NCBI RefSeq assembly: GCF_024256385.1
Contig: NZ_JAMLFW010000001.1
Coordinates: forward strand, 4,712,001 to 4,776,000
Reading direction: 5' to 3'
Source of the DNA: Anatilimnocola floriformis
Lineage (GTDB): Bacteria > Planctomycetota > Planctomycetia > Pirellulales > Pirellulaceae
Length of the DNA: 64,000 nt
A program made the position numbers and the translations under genes. Within the stretch, counting starts at the first letter, position 1, and every line of letters starts with the position of its first letter. Positions 7,989 through 17,477 of this stretch are shown here, one piece after another. The notes beneath the pieces were generated by a model. The model saw only the letters and a list, made by a program, of their open reading frames with translations. It did no database searches and was not told the DNA's origin.

Positions 7989-8717
7989 TCAGTAACGCCA
8001 ATCCTCATGTGCTAGCGGAGCACGATTCAGTTCGTCGCGGTGAACTCGCCAATGAGGCAATTGTTCATCCATAATCGCGCGAAACCGGTCGTTGTGGTGG
8101 CGTTCCAGGAGATGAACCATTTCGTGGACAAGAATGAACTCGAGGCACGCCTGCGGCTTCTTCACGAGCTCGAGGTTCACCCATATTCGCCGCGCCTCGA
8201 TATTGCATGTCCCCCAGCGCGTTTTCATTTTCTTGATGCGGACCTCGTCAATCGTCACGCCGAGCCGGGGCTGCCACTTGGCAACGAGGTCTGGCAGCTG
8301 CTCCCGCAAACGCTGGCGGTACCAACGCTGTAAAACCGCATCTCTTGTCGACTGGTCGGAACCTGCGCGTGTCCGCAGCACCAAGGTCGTGTTGTTCAGG
8401 ACCTCGACCGACGAAGGACCCTCATGTTCGACCACGTCGAGAAGGTAGCGGCTGCCCTGGAAAAAATGGCTTTCGCCGGTCACGACTTCACGTTGCGACT
8501 GCCGATCCTGATGCTGAAAGCTCTGCTGCTGGCGCCGAATCCAACCCAAACGCGACACGACGGCAAGCCGAATTGCATCGTCATCGAGATGCAGCGGCGC
8601 CGCCACCCGCACGCGGCCCGCAGGCGGATATACACCGACGTGCAGGTTCTTAATGTCCTTGCGGAGAACCTCAACCGGAATGTCGCGCACTTCGATGACT
8701 TGTCGTTCAGTAGTCAC
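7989..8717 (-). CDS. YgjP/M48-like metallopeptidase (DUF45) linked to the type I RM operon
   Basis: The zinc-binding HExxH motif is clear in VHEMVHLLERHHNDRF, followed by a downstream glutamate region, as in the YgjP-like/DUF45 family. The upstream beta-rich part includes VRIKKMKTRWGTCN, the conserved RWGTC signature of this family. The GTG at 8717 overlaps the hsdR stop by 11 bases; an upstream in-frame ATG at 8747 is an alternative. Coupling to hsdR suggests co-expression. Family members are often encoded next to type I restriction genes, but their job there is not settled. Regulated proteolysis of a restriction subunit is an inference only. Confidence 0.8.
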   Translation of the reverse strand: MTTERQVIEVRDIPVEVLRKDIKNLHVGVYPPAGRVRVAAPLHLDDDAIRLAVVSRLGWIRRQQQSFQHQDRQSQREVVTGESHFFQGSRYLLDVVEHEGPSSVEVLNNTTLVLRTRAGSDQSTRDAVLQRWYRQRLREQLPDLVAKWQPRLGVTIDEVRIKKMKTRWGTCNIEARRIWVNLELVKKPQACLEFILVHEMVHLLERHHNDRFRAIMDEQLPHWRVHRDELNRAPLAHEDWRY

Positions 8718-11700
8718 GCTGGCTCTCAGCAATCTTGTAGATAGCATCCACGACTCCGTCGTCGTCGCCGAGGACGGCCTTAATCGCGTTTCGCACTTCG
8801 ATCCGTTTAGCCCTCATGCCACGCCAGTCGTCCTTCTTCACACTGCGAATAGCCGTGTCGACTTGAATGGCCAACTGCTCGTTGCGGCCGAGGTTGTCAA
8901 AAAGTGCTTGCCTCGCGGCGGAATTAATAGTCCCTGGATAAGTTGACCGGACGGGGCGTTTCACCTGCTTAGTGAGATCAACTACTTTTGCCAGGTAAAC
9001 CTTGTAGTCCAACGCCTCTTTCTTGCGTTGCAGAATGAGGGCGTCGAGTAACTCGGACATCTTCTCGTAGTACTTCGGATTTACGGCCATCTCATCGATG
9101 ATGAGCCGGCGGACATTGTTCTCAATCGTTTCGGCCATTGCTTCGGGGTTCTTTCGTATCCCCTCCGGCAAGGCGTCGAGCGCTGCCTCACCGCGTTCGA
9201 CGATCAATTCCACGAGCGACATGTCGTCGAACGCCGAAACCTTTTCGCTCTCCTCGGCACGTATATACGTGTCGAGCAAGTGTCGCATGGCCGGCTCGTA
9301 CATTTTCATGTCGATGTAGTCGCCGCTTGCGAGCTTCACTTCTTCGCGGACTTTTTCGTAATGCCCGACTTCGTCCTTAATTTCTCGAGCCTGCGCTTCT
9401 GAGTAGCCTGCCTCAGCCATTTCGTTGGCCAGGTTGGCATACGCCCGCACAAGGGCCGCGACCAGCTTGTAGAGTGCGACACGTTTCGGCTCGTTGTCCT
9501 TCAGTTGTTCAGCGTCACCACTGGCCATGGCGCAGAAGAATCGGACATAGGCTGCCGTATCGCGAGGCGGCTCCACCGGCTCACACAATGCCCTGATCGA
9601 CTCCAGCAGTTCCGCCAAACGCTCCTTGCCCTTTTCGAGTCTATCCTTCAAGAGTCCAGCAACGTCATCTGCGTCGTAGTTTTCAAATGCTTCGCCGGTG
9701 TAGTCCTTGATCGACTTCTCAAGCGACTTGAACAGATCCTTATAGTCGACAACGTAGCCGTATTCCTTGTCTTCGCCATCGAGGCGGTTGACCCGACAGA
9801 TGGCTTGAAAAAGGCCGTGATCGTGCATTTTTTTGTCGATGTACAAGTACGTCGCGGGCGGAGCGTCGAAACCAGTGAGCAACTTGTCCACCACGATCAG
9901 CAACTTCATCTGGCCAGGTTCGTCGATGAACCGCTTCTTCACTTCCTGCTCGAACGTCTCGACCTTGTGCATCGCCGCATCTTCCGGCTCGTTAAAATGA
10001 GCGGCAAGCATCTTCCGGTAGATGTCGTATTGCCTGAGCCTCTCTGTAAGTCCTTCGCCCGTCTCTTCGCCTTTAATGTCAGCCGGCGAAGGCTTGTAGG
10101 ACGTGACAATTGCGCACTTTCCGCCGAGGCCCTTGTTTTGAAACATCTCGAAAAATCGGCAGGCGGAATAGATGCTTCCTGAAACCAAGAGTGCGTTTCC
10201 GTATCCGCTCTTGAGCCGGTCGCGCGTCTCCATGTCGAGCAAGATGTCCGCGACAATTTTTTCCAGACGGTCCTGCGAGCTGAGCACTTTCTGCATCGTG
10301 CCCCAGCGCTGTTTGAGCTGCGCCTTGGCCAAGTCGGAGAGCCCCCTGGTCTTGATCTCAAACCACTGATCGATCTTTGCCTGCGAGGTGATGTTCTGAT
10401 CGATGTCGCGAGCTTCATACCTTAGATCGAGCACCACGCCGTCGCGAACCGCTTCGTGGTATTTGTAAGTATGGATATACGGGCCAAAGACCTCGATGCT
10501 CTTTTGCTTGTCCTTCTTCAAGAGTGGCGTGCCCGTGAAGCCGATCAGCATCGCCCCCGGCAACAGTGTCTTCATCGCCTCATGAAGTTTGCCAGATTGC
10601 GTGCGATGGCATTCGTCCACGAAGACGAAGACATCTCCCTTGGCGTGAAACCCTTTGGGCAGACTTTTCTTGATGTCTTCGACATAGGCCTCAATGTCCT
10701 TGTCACTGAGTTCCTCGCCGGCGCCGAACTTGTGGATAAGCGAGCAGATCAGCCATTCCTCGCTGGCGTTCAGTACACGTACTAGATCGCTTCCGCTTTT
10801 GGTCCGGTAGATGCTCTCACTGACACCCTTAAAGACCTTCTCGATCTGCTCGTCGAGTTCTGTCCGATCGGTAATCAGCAAGACTCGTGCATCCGCGACG
10901 TGTTCACGAATCCACTTCGCGAGCCAGACCATCGTCAGGCTTTTGCCGCTACCTTGCGTATGCCAGATAATTCCGCCTTCGCGCCGCCTAACATGATCCT
11001 GAGCTTCGCGGATGCCAAAGTATTGATTGTGCCGGCAGGTCTTTTTCGTCCCGGCGTCGAAAACAATGAAGTCGTGGACGATCTCCAGCAGGCGGTCCTT
11101 GCTGCAAACTTGTCCTAGCTCGCGTAATAGAGGATTGTCGCCGGCGCCCGGGTGGGCCACGTCCTCTCGCCAACGAAGATAATATTTTTCCGGCGTCTCA
11201 GTGACCCCATAACGAAGACCCTCGGTTTCGTTGCCGGCCAACACGAGCTGCACAGTCGCATAAAACGGCCGGATGAACTCTCTTTTCTGACTATCAAGGT
11301 TCTGCCGGATGCCTTCCGTGACTGACACGATGGAACGCTTCAGCTCCAGCACGCCCAGCGCAATGCCATTGACGTACAGCACGACGTCGGGCCGCTTGCT
11401 ATGTTCGCCGGCGATGGTGACCTCTTCCGCCACGCCGAAGTCGTTGTTGCGGGTTGTCTTCCAGTCGACCAGCCAAACGGTGACGTTCTGCTCGCCGACA
11501 TCCGGTTTCACCTTCACGCCGTAACGTAGCAGGCTGTGCATTTCGCGGTTGGCGTCGTAAAGCGTTTTGCTGCCCGCGAGCGTTTTTGCCTTGCTGATTT
11601 CATGCAGCACCTTGGCGATGACCTTTTCCGTGTGGCCCTGACGCTTCAGCCAATCGGAAAGTCGGCCTTCCTCTACATTGCAATTGCCATCGCGGTCCTT

Positions 11701-11793
11701 CCAGTAGCCCAAGTAGTCATATTTCAAGGCTTCGAGGAAGAAGTTAACCACTCGCTTGTGGGTCTTGGCTTCGCGCTCGCCGACGGTGCTCAT
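8707..11793 (-). CDS. hsdR: Type I restriction enzyme, motor/nuclease subunit HsdR
   Basis: This 1028-residue subunit cuts and translocates DNA in the type I complex. The N-terminal PD-(D/E)xK nuclease shows PDVVLYVNGIALGVLELKRS (about residues 130-150). The SF2 helicase motor carries Walker A HTQGSGKS (about 283), DECH in FVFVDECHRTQ (about 393), the motif TGTPLL, and the later motif Q..CRVNR. The C-terminal helical region should dock on HsdM/HsdS. The gene starts 15 bases after hsdS and overlaps the metallopeptidase gene. No inactivating change is visible. Length and layout match a normal full-length HsdR. Confidence 0.95.
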   Translation of the reverse strand: MSTVGEREAKTHKRVVNFFLEALKYDYLGYWKDRDGNCNVEEGRLSDWLKRQGHTEKVIAKVLHEISKAKTLAGSKTLYDANREMHSLLRYGVKVKPDVGEQNVTVWLVDWKTTRNNDFGVAEEVTIAGEHSKRPDVVLYVNGIALGVLELKRSIVSVTEGIRQNLDSQKREFIRPFYATVQLVLAGNETEGLRYGVTETPEKYYLRWREDVAHPGAGDNPLLRELGQVCSKDRLLEIVHDFIVFDAGTKKTCRHNQYFGIREAQDHVRRREGGIIWHTQGSGKSLTMVWLAKWIREHVADARVLLITDRTELDEQIEKVFKGVSESIYRTKSGSDLVRVLNASEEWLICSLIHKFGAGEELSDKDIEAYVEDIKKSLPKGFHAKGDVFVFVDECHRTQSGKLHEAMKTLLPGAMLIGFTGTPLLKKDKQKSIEVFGPYIHTYKYHEAVRDGVVLDLRYEARDIDQNITSQAKIDQWFEIKTRGLSDLAKAQLKQRWGTMQKVLSSQDRLEKIVADILLDMETRDRLKSGYGNALLVSGSIYSACRFFEMFQNKGLGGKCAIVTSYKPSPADIKGEETGEGLTERLRQYDIYRKMLAAHFNEPEDAAMHKVETFEQEVKKRFIDEPGQMKLLIVVDKLLTGFDAPPATYLYIDKKMHDHGLFQAICRVNRLDGEDKEYGYVVDYKDLFKSLEKSIKDYTGEAFENYDADDVAGLLKDRLEKGKERLAELLESIRALCEPVEPPRDTAAYVRFFCAMASGDAEQLKDNEPKRVALYKLVAALVRAYANLANEMAEAGYSEAQAREIKDEVGHYEKVREEVKLASGDYIDMKMYEPAMRHLLDTYIRAEESEKVSAFDDMSLVELIVERGEAALDALPEGIRKNPEAMAETIENNVRRLIIDEMAVNPKYYEKMSELLDALILQRKKEALDYKVYLAKVVDLTKQVKRPVRSTYPGTINSAARQALFDNLGRNEQLAIQVDTAIRSVKKDDWRGMRAKRIEVRNAIKAVLGDDDGVVDAIYKIAESQRDY

Positions 11794-11808
11794 AGTGCTC
11801 GCTCCGCA

Positions 11809-13587
11809 TTAGCCGAACAGCTTCCGGCAGGTTTCGATCGCCGTGGCAATATTGGAATCTGCAAAGACGGTCCGGTCTAGCTTCGCCCGCCACTCGGCAT
11901 TGCCCTGGATCACCTGTTTGACTCCGCTGACATCAATGGGCTTGCCGGCGACGCGCAGTTCTTCCGCGGCCATGTCCACTGTGGCCAGCAATTCCAGGTC
12001 ATCGTTCTTCTTGTAGCGAAAGTTAGTCAACAACCACTGGAGCGCCGCCGAGCCGTACCACTTTTCAAAATACGCTTCTGCCTGGGTAATGTTCTCGCCA
12101 GCGACGAAACCGCCATGGACGCCTGATTGGTGCTCTCGCACGTAGCTGTTTTTCAGAGCAATCTTTTCCGCACCGCCGTATTTGGTCTGTGGGTTGTACG
12201 GACCGGCAGCCATTTTCAGATACCCCTCTACCTGCTGCTCGGAGTGGCGATGCAGCAAGTACGAGAGCTTCGTGTATCGCTTCCGCCCGAGCGGAAACTG
12301 CTCGCTGCCGAAGTGCTTAGCCAATACGGAGATGACGACGGCCTCGTTGATCTGCTTGTTGTGCCCCTTCGCGGTCTTGGCGTTGGTTGCCTGCTCTTTC
12401 CGCTTCATCAGGCGAATGCGGCCGGTTAGTAGCTGCTGCATCATGCCCTGCCTAATTCGCTTCGCCTTGTCGCTACGGCGCTCCAATGATTCGATCTCGG
12501 CTTCCATGTCGGATAGGACCACCGCGATGGCATCCTGCTCGTTAGTCGGAGGAAGTAGGACTTCTACTTGCGCTAAGTTTCGGGCACTGATATGCACCAC
12601 TGCGTCGCCCTGCGCGAGTCGCGCCTTCTGTCGCGCAACCGACGGGTGATTCATCAGGTGGCCGAGATACAGTGAGTTGTGCCCCTGGGGCGATAGCACC
12701 ACAATGTCGCCGCCGGCATAGGCCGTCTGTTCTCCGAGATAAGCTGCACAGCGTCCGATCTCTTCTGCCGTCTCGCCGGAGCCCGCAAACAGCAGATCTC
12801 CGGTTTTGATGGGCAGAGATTGTTGTGCGACTTGATTCGGGATTCTGGACGACGGCACAATCACATAGTCGCGGTAACGGGTGTAGAGTTCGCCATAGCG
12901 AACGCATGGAACGCCTTCATCGGTCACATCGTCTCGCTTAATTCCGCGCCCCTTCGAGAACTCACCTATCTCTCCAAGCTGCATCACTTCCCACTTGCCG
13001 ATGAAGCCCGGCAGGCGGATTTTGCCGGTGAGGAGTTGCTGCATCGCGGCCAGCTTCATGTCGCGCTTCTTCCGAGTTAGCGCCTCCAACGCCCCGATCA
13101 ACCGGTCGACATCCGCCAAAGCCTCCGCGATGGCGGGTTGCTCGTCGCTGCATGTCGGAATTGGCAGTTGCTGATTGAGAACGTCTGAGCGAGACAATCC
13201 AGGAATCAGCCCTGTCGCGGCGGCCTTGAACTGCGTAGCATTCTGCAATAACGAGTAGAACAAGAACACTGCATTCCAAGTCAACGGCCGAATGGCCATT
13301 AGCTGCCTGCTGATGCAATACTCCCTATCAGCGACAATAAGTGTACCTGCCCCCGAACCCTTTACCGTTACCAATATGTCGCCCGCCCGACATATCGTCG
13401 TTGGCTTCGTCGTGAACTTCGTCTGCTGAATCCGCCCGTCCGGAAAATCTGCCGGCCCCGTCAAATACGGAGTACCTACTCCATGCGTATTGCAATGGCG
13501 CGCCAAGACATGATGGCCCGAAAATAGCTCGATGTCGTCCCCGACTGGCCTAGACTCCCATTTGTCGAGACTTGTATTCGGTTTCAT
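11809..13587 (-). CDS. hsdS: Type I RM specificity subunit HsdS with a C-terminal extra domain
   Basis: The start at 13587 is fixed by an ATGA overlap with the hsdM stop; a longer open frame upstream lies inside hsdM. The 592-residue protein has two target-recognition domains separated by the conserved helical spacers, with RKKRDMKLAAMQQLLTGKI after the first and RIRQGMMQQLLTGRI after the second. Residues from about 394 onward (MKRKEQATNAK...) form a further domain of about 199 residues not needed in classical HsdS. It includes RYTKLSYLLHRHSE and GYLKMAAGPYNP, which resemble Panacea/SocA-like antitoxin folds. An internal ATG at 12408 lacks a ribosome binding site, so a fusion is favoured. Confidence 0.9.
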   Translation of the reverse strand: MKPNTSLDKWESRPVGDDIELFSGHHVLARHCNTHGVGTPYLTGPADFPDGRIQQTKFTTKPTTICRAGDILVTVKGSGAGTLIVADREYCISRQLMAIRPLTWNAVFLFYSLLQNATQFKAAATGLIPGLSRSDVLNQQLPIPTCSDEQPAIAEALADVDRLIGALEALTRKKRDMKLAAMQQLLTGKIRLPGFIGKWEVMQLGEIGEFSKGRGIKRDDVTDEGVPCVRYGELYTRYRDYVIVPSSRIPNQVAQQSLPIKTGDLLFAGSGETAEEIGRCAAYLGEQTAYAGGDIVVLSPQGHNSLYLGHLMNHPSVARQKARLAQGDAVVHISARNLAQVEVLLPPTNEQDAIAVVLSDMEAEIESLERRSDKAKRIRQGMMQQLLTGRIRLMKRKEQATNAKTAKGHNKQINEAVVISVLAKHFGSEQFPLGRKRYTKLSYLLHRHSEQQVEGYLKMAAGPYNPQTKYGGAEKIALKNSYVREHQSGVHGGFVAGENITQAEAYFEKWYGSAALQWLLTNFRYKKNDDLELLATVDMAAEELRVAGKPIDVSGVKQVIQGNAEWRAKLDRTVFADSNIATAIETCRKLFG

Positions 13588-16052
13588 ACCCACACCAATC
13601 CCATATTCGTTAGGTGGGTCTGAACTTTCCGACCGAAGTCTTTGGCCTCCATTTCTAAATCGGGCAGCCGTTTGGTATAGCGCGATTCCAGGTCCCGAAC
13701 CCGACCAGTAAGCCTCTGCGTTAGCCGTTGAACCTCGTCGTTGATGGCCGCTTCGATGCTGACGAGCCATTTATCTTCGACGACCAACGCCTTGATCTCG
13801 GCTTCCGAGAGCTTTGCGTATTTCGCCAGCACCTGCTTGTCGAGTTTGTCCTGTGCTTCCTTGACCGCCTTTTTGATGAGCGACTCCGTATCGAGCAGCT
13901 TGCCGCACATTTCCAACGCCTTGTGTTCCTCAGCGAACTCCGGATCGTCGCCGATCGCCTTGAGCCGAGCGTTCACGTTCGTCTTGGTCGCCTTGCCCTT
14001 GTCGTTAACGGCGTCTTCAAGCAGGCCTTCCTCACCGGTGTGCTCTTCGACGAACTCTTCCAACATGCGGGTGGCTTCTTCGAGCTTCGATTGAGCGTCG
14101 TCGATCGCCGCCTGCTCCGCCGCAAAGTAGCGGGCGACGATGACCGCGGGCGGAATTAGATCCATCTTGTACTTCTTGCGTTTCTTCTGCGGACCGATGA
14201 CCAAGTCAGGCGTCTCCGTGATCTTCCGTTCTTTGTCGTCAATGGCTGCCCGCGGCTGCGCGGCTTCCACCCAGCCGTCCGCGGCAATGAGGTAAACGTC
14301 GTCCTGCATCACTTCGGCCCAGTAATCCGTGAGCCGCTGATAGACGTCGTACCGACTCAGCAGCGGCACATCGGCGAAGCGTGCGAGCAAATCTTCCGAC
14401 AGCGTATGAATCACCTGCTTGGGAAGATCGTCGATCTTGATGCTCTTGAGCAACGGCTGATGGGCTTTCCGCCACTTGCGAACAATCTCGGTGATCGTGC
14501 CGGAATACTCTTGGAACTCTTCGTGAGCGAGTATTGCCGCCTTCACTTGCTGCGTTTCGACGCGAGGCTCGCTGTAGCCTTTGCGACCGTTGGTCTTAAA
14601 CAACGCCTTGCGGAGCGAGGGGAAGTTTTTCCAGTAGGCCTCCAGGCCGTCGATATCGCGGTTGGGGATTCCGCCATTGAGGTGGGCATCGAGGTCGTGC
14701 AGGTCTTCCTGTTCGGTCGAGTCGATGTAGCGGGGAATGTTGAGGTTGTACTCGTTGGCAGGATTGGCGATCTCGCTCACCGGCACCATGCGAGCGTAGT
14801 TCGGCAGTTCGCGCTGGTGGTTGAACACGTCCACGATCTTATGGATGTCCTGGGCGCGGAGGCGGTTCTTGTTGCCCTCTTTGATGTAGCCCTTGGACGC
14901 ATCGATCATGAAAATGCCGGTGCGGGCGTTAGCGTGCTCCTTGTCGATTACGATGATGCAGGCCGGGATGCCGGTGCCGTAAAACAGGTTCGGCGGCATG
15001 CCGATGACGCCCTTGATCAAACCGCGCTGGATGAGGTTGCGGCGAATGTCGGCTTCCTTGTTGCCGCGGAACAGCACGCCGTGCGGCAGAATGATCGCAC
15101 CTTTGCCCTTGCTCTTGAGCGACTTGATCAGGTGCAGCAGAAAGGCGTAGTCGCCGTTCTTGATTGGCGGCATGCCGTACTCGAAGCGTTCGAACTCATC
15201 GTTTGCCGGGTTGAGTCCGTTGGACCAAGCCTTGGATGAGAAAGGTGGATTGCTTACGGCAAAATCGAATGACTTCAGACTGCCGTCTTTGTTCTTGAAG
15301 TGTGGATCAGCAAGTGTGTTGCCGCGCCACAAATCGGCCGTAGGATGGCCATGCAAGTGCATGTTCATCCTGGCGAGCGACCATGTGGCGTTATCCATTT
15401 CCTGGCCATAGATCGCCAAGTTGCTCGCGCCCGACTCGTCTGCGGCTTTGATAAGCAGGGACCCCGATCCGCAGGTCGGGTCGTATGCTGTTGGGTCCCT
15501 AAGCTTCGAAGCATGTTCGATGCCGATGACCTTCGCCATAATTCGAGAGACTTCGGCAGGGGTATAGAACTGCCCCTTGCTTTTGCCCGATTCGGTAGCG
15601 AAGTGACGCATCAGGTATTCATAGGCATCGCCGAGTAGATCATCGCCCTCGGCACGGTTGGCGCGAAAGTCGAGCCCGTCGAAAATTGCGACCAGCTTCG
15701 ACAGCTTATCTTGCATGTCCTTGCCGCGGCCGAGCTTATCTTCGTCGTTGAAGTCGGGGGCCCGGCCGGGCATCAGGAAGTCCAGATCGTTCGCCTTGGC
15801 AAGGGCGCCAATGACCTTGTTGATCTTGTCGCCAATCTCTTTATCGCCCTTGAGCTTCACCATGTCGGCGAAGCTGCCGCCGCGTGGCACCTCGATCACG
15901 GCGTCCTTCTTGCCGGCGTATTTGTCCGACACGTATTTCATGAACAGCAGCGTGAGGACGTAGTCTTTGTACTGCGAGGCATCCATGCCACCGCGGAGTT
16001 CATCGCAGCTTTGCCAGAGCGAGCTATAGAGTTGCGTCTTCTTTAGAGCCAT
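13584..16052 (-). CDS. hsdM: Type I RM N6-adenine methyltransferase HsdM
   Basis: The conserved N-terminus MALKKTQLYSSLWQSCDELR marks the likely start at 16052; an upstream ATG at 16121 adds 23 atypical residues. The SAM-binding motif I is DPTCGSGSLLIKA (about residue 191) and the catalytic NPPF is in AVSNPPFSSKAW (about 267), as in N6-adenine methyltransferases. At 822 residues it is much longer than the usual 500-residue HsdM. The extra C-terminal part is lysine/glutamate-rich coiled coil (EEATRMLEEFVEEHTGEEG and onward) that may contact HsdS. It is the first gene of the hsdM-hsdS-hsdR operon and overlaps hsdS by four bases. Confidence 0.93.
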   Translation of the reverse strand: MALKKTQLYSSLWQSCDELRGGMDASQYKDYVLTLLFMKYVSDKYAGKKDAVIEVPRGGSFADMVKLKGDKEIGDKINKVIGALAKANDLDFLMPGRAPDFNDEDKLGRGKDMQDKLSKLVAIFDGLDFRANRAEGDDLLGDAYEYLMRHFATESGKSKGQFYTPAEVSRIMAKVIGIEHASKLRDPTAYDPTCGSGSLLIKAADESGASNLAIYGQEMDNATWSLARMNMHLHGHPTADLWRGNTLADPHFKNKDGSLKSFDFAVSNPPFSSKAWSNGLNPANDEFERFEYGMPPIKNGDYAFLLHLIKSLKSKGKGAIILPHGVLFRGNKEADIRRNLIQRGLIKGVIGMPPNLFYGTGIPACIIVIDKEHANARTGIFMIDASKGYIKEGNKNRLRAQDIHKIVDVFNHQRELPNYARMVPVSEIANPANEYNLNIPRYIDSTEQEDLHDLDAHLNGGIPNRDIDGLEAYWKNFPSLRKALFKTNGRKGYSEPRVETQQVKAAILAHEEFQEYSGTITEIVRKWRKAHQPLLKSIKIDDLPKQVIHTLSEDLLARFADVPLLSRYDVYQRLTDYWAEVMQDDVYLIAADGWVEAAQPRAAIDDKERKITETPDLVIGPQKKRKKYKMDLIPPAVIVARYFAAEQAAIDDAQSKLEEATRMLEEFVEEHTGEEGLLEDAVNDKGKATKTNVNARLKAIGDDPEFAEEHKALEMCGKLLDTESLIKKAVKEAQDKLDKQVLAKYAKLSEAEIKALVVEDKWLVSIEAAINDEVQRLTQRLTGRVRDLESRYTKRLPDLEMEAKDFGRKVQTHLTNMGLVWV

Positions 16053-16197
16053 TGAACCGCTTACCTGCTCGACCTGGGTTTTACCGCCCGCCGATGCCGC
16101 CGTCGGATGCGCTGCAAACAAAAGTTCGGCATTCTAGCGAATGTCAGCCGGTTAAAACAGCTTGCCGATCATGACCGGCGGTTGCGGATCAGATTAA

Positions 16198-16770
16198 TCA
16201 GACTTCGCGCCGCATCGAGCGTCTCGCCGATCTCGCCACAGACACGATCCCGCTCAGATGGCCAACAAGGCGATTAACGCCGACGTTGAACAGCTCCCTG
16301 GGAGCGGCACCAGCTGGAGGTTCCATGTACGTTTTCCGATGCCATTGAAGAGAGCGTGCCCAGCCTTTGATGGGCTCTTCATCGAAGGACGCAATCAGAT
16401 CATGGGCGAATCGGTTTCTGATCTTGCCCACCAGCCGCAAATCGTCGCGCACCATTTTGCCGATGAGGCCAAGGCAGTAAAGCGTTCGGATCCGATTCCC
16501 ATACGACCCCAGGGGTTGGTCGTACTGGAGCAGCGCGTCAACCTCTTTCTCATCGTCAACCAGGAAGTTACGGACGATGTGCTCGAGCTGCGTATCCAAA
16601 AACGAGGCACCGACGATGACCATCGCGCGATCATTCGATTCTTGTGCGAACAGTCTCGAAAATTCGACCAGTGCCATTTCGAGGTTGAAGTGACGATCAA
16701 GATCTTTCCCGACGATTAGCGGAAAAATTGAATTGTCCTGGTCTCGATCGAACTCGCTTGGAAGTGACAT
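16198..16770 (-). CDS. MtlR-like helical protein
   Basis: The pattern AMVIVGASFLDTQLEHIVRNFL ... LLQYDQPLGSYGNRIRTLYCLGLIG ... IRNRFAHDL matches the MtlR (mannitol repressor)-like superfamily, which is all-helical and has the terminal RN.FAH signature. Most members outside enterobacteria have no tie to mannitol and no proven DNA binding. Here it lies 77 bases upstream of the longer hsdM frame and reads in the same direction, so it could be the first gene of the restriction operon. Its function in this island is unknown. Confidence 0.7.
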   Translation of the reverse strand: MSLPSEFDRDQDNSIFPLIVGKDLDRHFNLEMALVEFSRLFAQESNDRAMVIVGASFLDTQLEHIVRNFLVDDEKEVDALLQYDQPLGSYGNRIRTLYCLGLIGKMVRDDLRLVGKIRNRFAHDLIASFDEEPIKGWARSLQWHRKTYMEPPAGAAPRELFNVGVNRLVGHLSGIVSVARSARRSMRREV

Positions 16771-16932
16771 CGCGGATTTCTGACTGGGTTAGTTGGGCGT
16801 ACGAATAACGATCGACCAGCGAGCCGCCAATGACTTCTCAAGATCGTCAAAGTAGCTGGTCAGCCTCGCGGCCAGAATGATTGGTCGAGGAGTGCTTTGG
16901 TAGACCGACAAGTTTTACCTGATGAAGATCGT

Positions 16933-17388
16933 GAGCGGCGGGCACTTGCCGCTCAGGTTGGAACAACGATTCGGCCACGGTTTAGACCGCTGACTTCCAA
17001 AGAGGAGAGGATTTTAACCTCGCACAGCGCGCTAACAAGCGCATTGCCGCCGACAATTTCGTCATCGGCATGTTTACTCATCTGTGACGAAAGGTGTCAC
17101 TTCGCACCGCAGTCGCCGTGCGTTTGCGAGCAAGGCAAGGCCGGACTAGAATCCGGACCTAGGCAGCGCAACTGCCTGTAACTAACAGTTTGCCAGGAGA
17201 TCGAAACAAACCACGCCGAACAATCGGCGAAATGACTACATCGAACGATGCGTGAGCATCGAGATCTGCTTCCCACAAATACCGCCAACTGAGCCTTCGG
17301 GCTCAGCATTAGACGAAGCAGCGCTTGTGCCACGCCCCGCGAGGGGCGCTGGCCTAGTGCTGTTCGTCTGGCCCCTTGGCGGGGGTCG
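16933..17388 (+). ncRNA. Candidate structured RNA: run of hairpins with stable tetraloops
   Basis: No convincing gene lies between the divergent genes starting at 16770 and 17478. The stretch holds at least eight hairpins: GAGCGGC/GCCGCTC (16933-16954), GTGAC/GTCAC (17084-17100), CCGGA/TCCGG (17141-17156), AGGCAG/CTGCCT (17161-17177), CGATGC-GTGA-GCATCG (17246-17261), CTGAGCC-TTCG-GGCTCAG (17289-17306), and a 59-base imperfect hairpin (17311-17369) capped by CGCCCC-GCGA-GGGGCG, then CCCC/GGGG (17372-17384). Read on the plus strand, the three tight loops are GNRA, cUUCGg and GNRA, which is hard to explain as DNA palindromes alone. No known RNA family is recognised. It could also be the leader of the lipoprotein gene. 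Confidence 0.45.
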
Positions 17389-17477
17389 TGGGAGCAGGCT
17401 GGGTTCAGCGTCCTTTTTCGTTGACTGGACGCGAACTCTACCTCCGCTTTCCCATTCCGCCCAAGGAGGCACTTCGC

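Noticed and set aside
12408-12408. Separate gene starting inside hsdS for the C-terminal domain
   Set aside because: The in-frame ATG has no ribosome binding site and the reading frame is continuous, so a fused domain is simpler.
8710-13700. Plus-strand frames opposite the hsd genes
   Set aside because: They are by-products of GC-rich codons of the real minus-strand genes and have no ribosome binding sites or family motifs.
13588-13770. Longer hsdS start
   Set aside because: The extra 61 residues lie wholly within hsdM and are low-complexity. The ATGA overlap at 13584-13587 fixes a better start.
17289-17369. Possible integron attC site in the hairpin region
   Set aside because: The long imperfect hairpin recalls attC folding, but the required RYYYAAC and GTTRRRY ends are not both present and no integron integrase or cassette array is nearby.
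16933-17388. Retron or known large RNA (RNase P RNA, tmRNA)
   Set aside because: No reverse transcriptase gene is in the window, and the conserved sequence blocks of RNase P RNA and tmRNA are not there.
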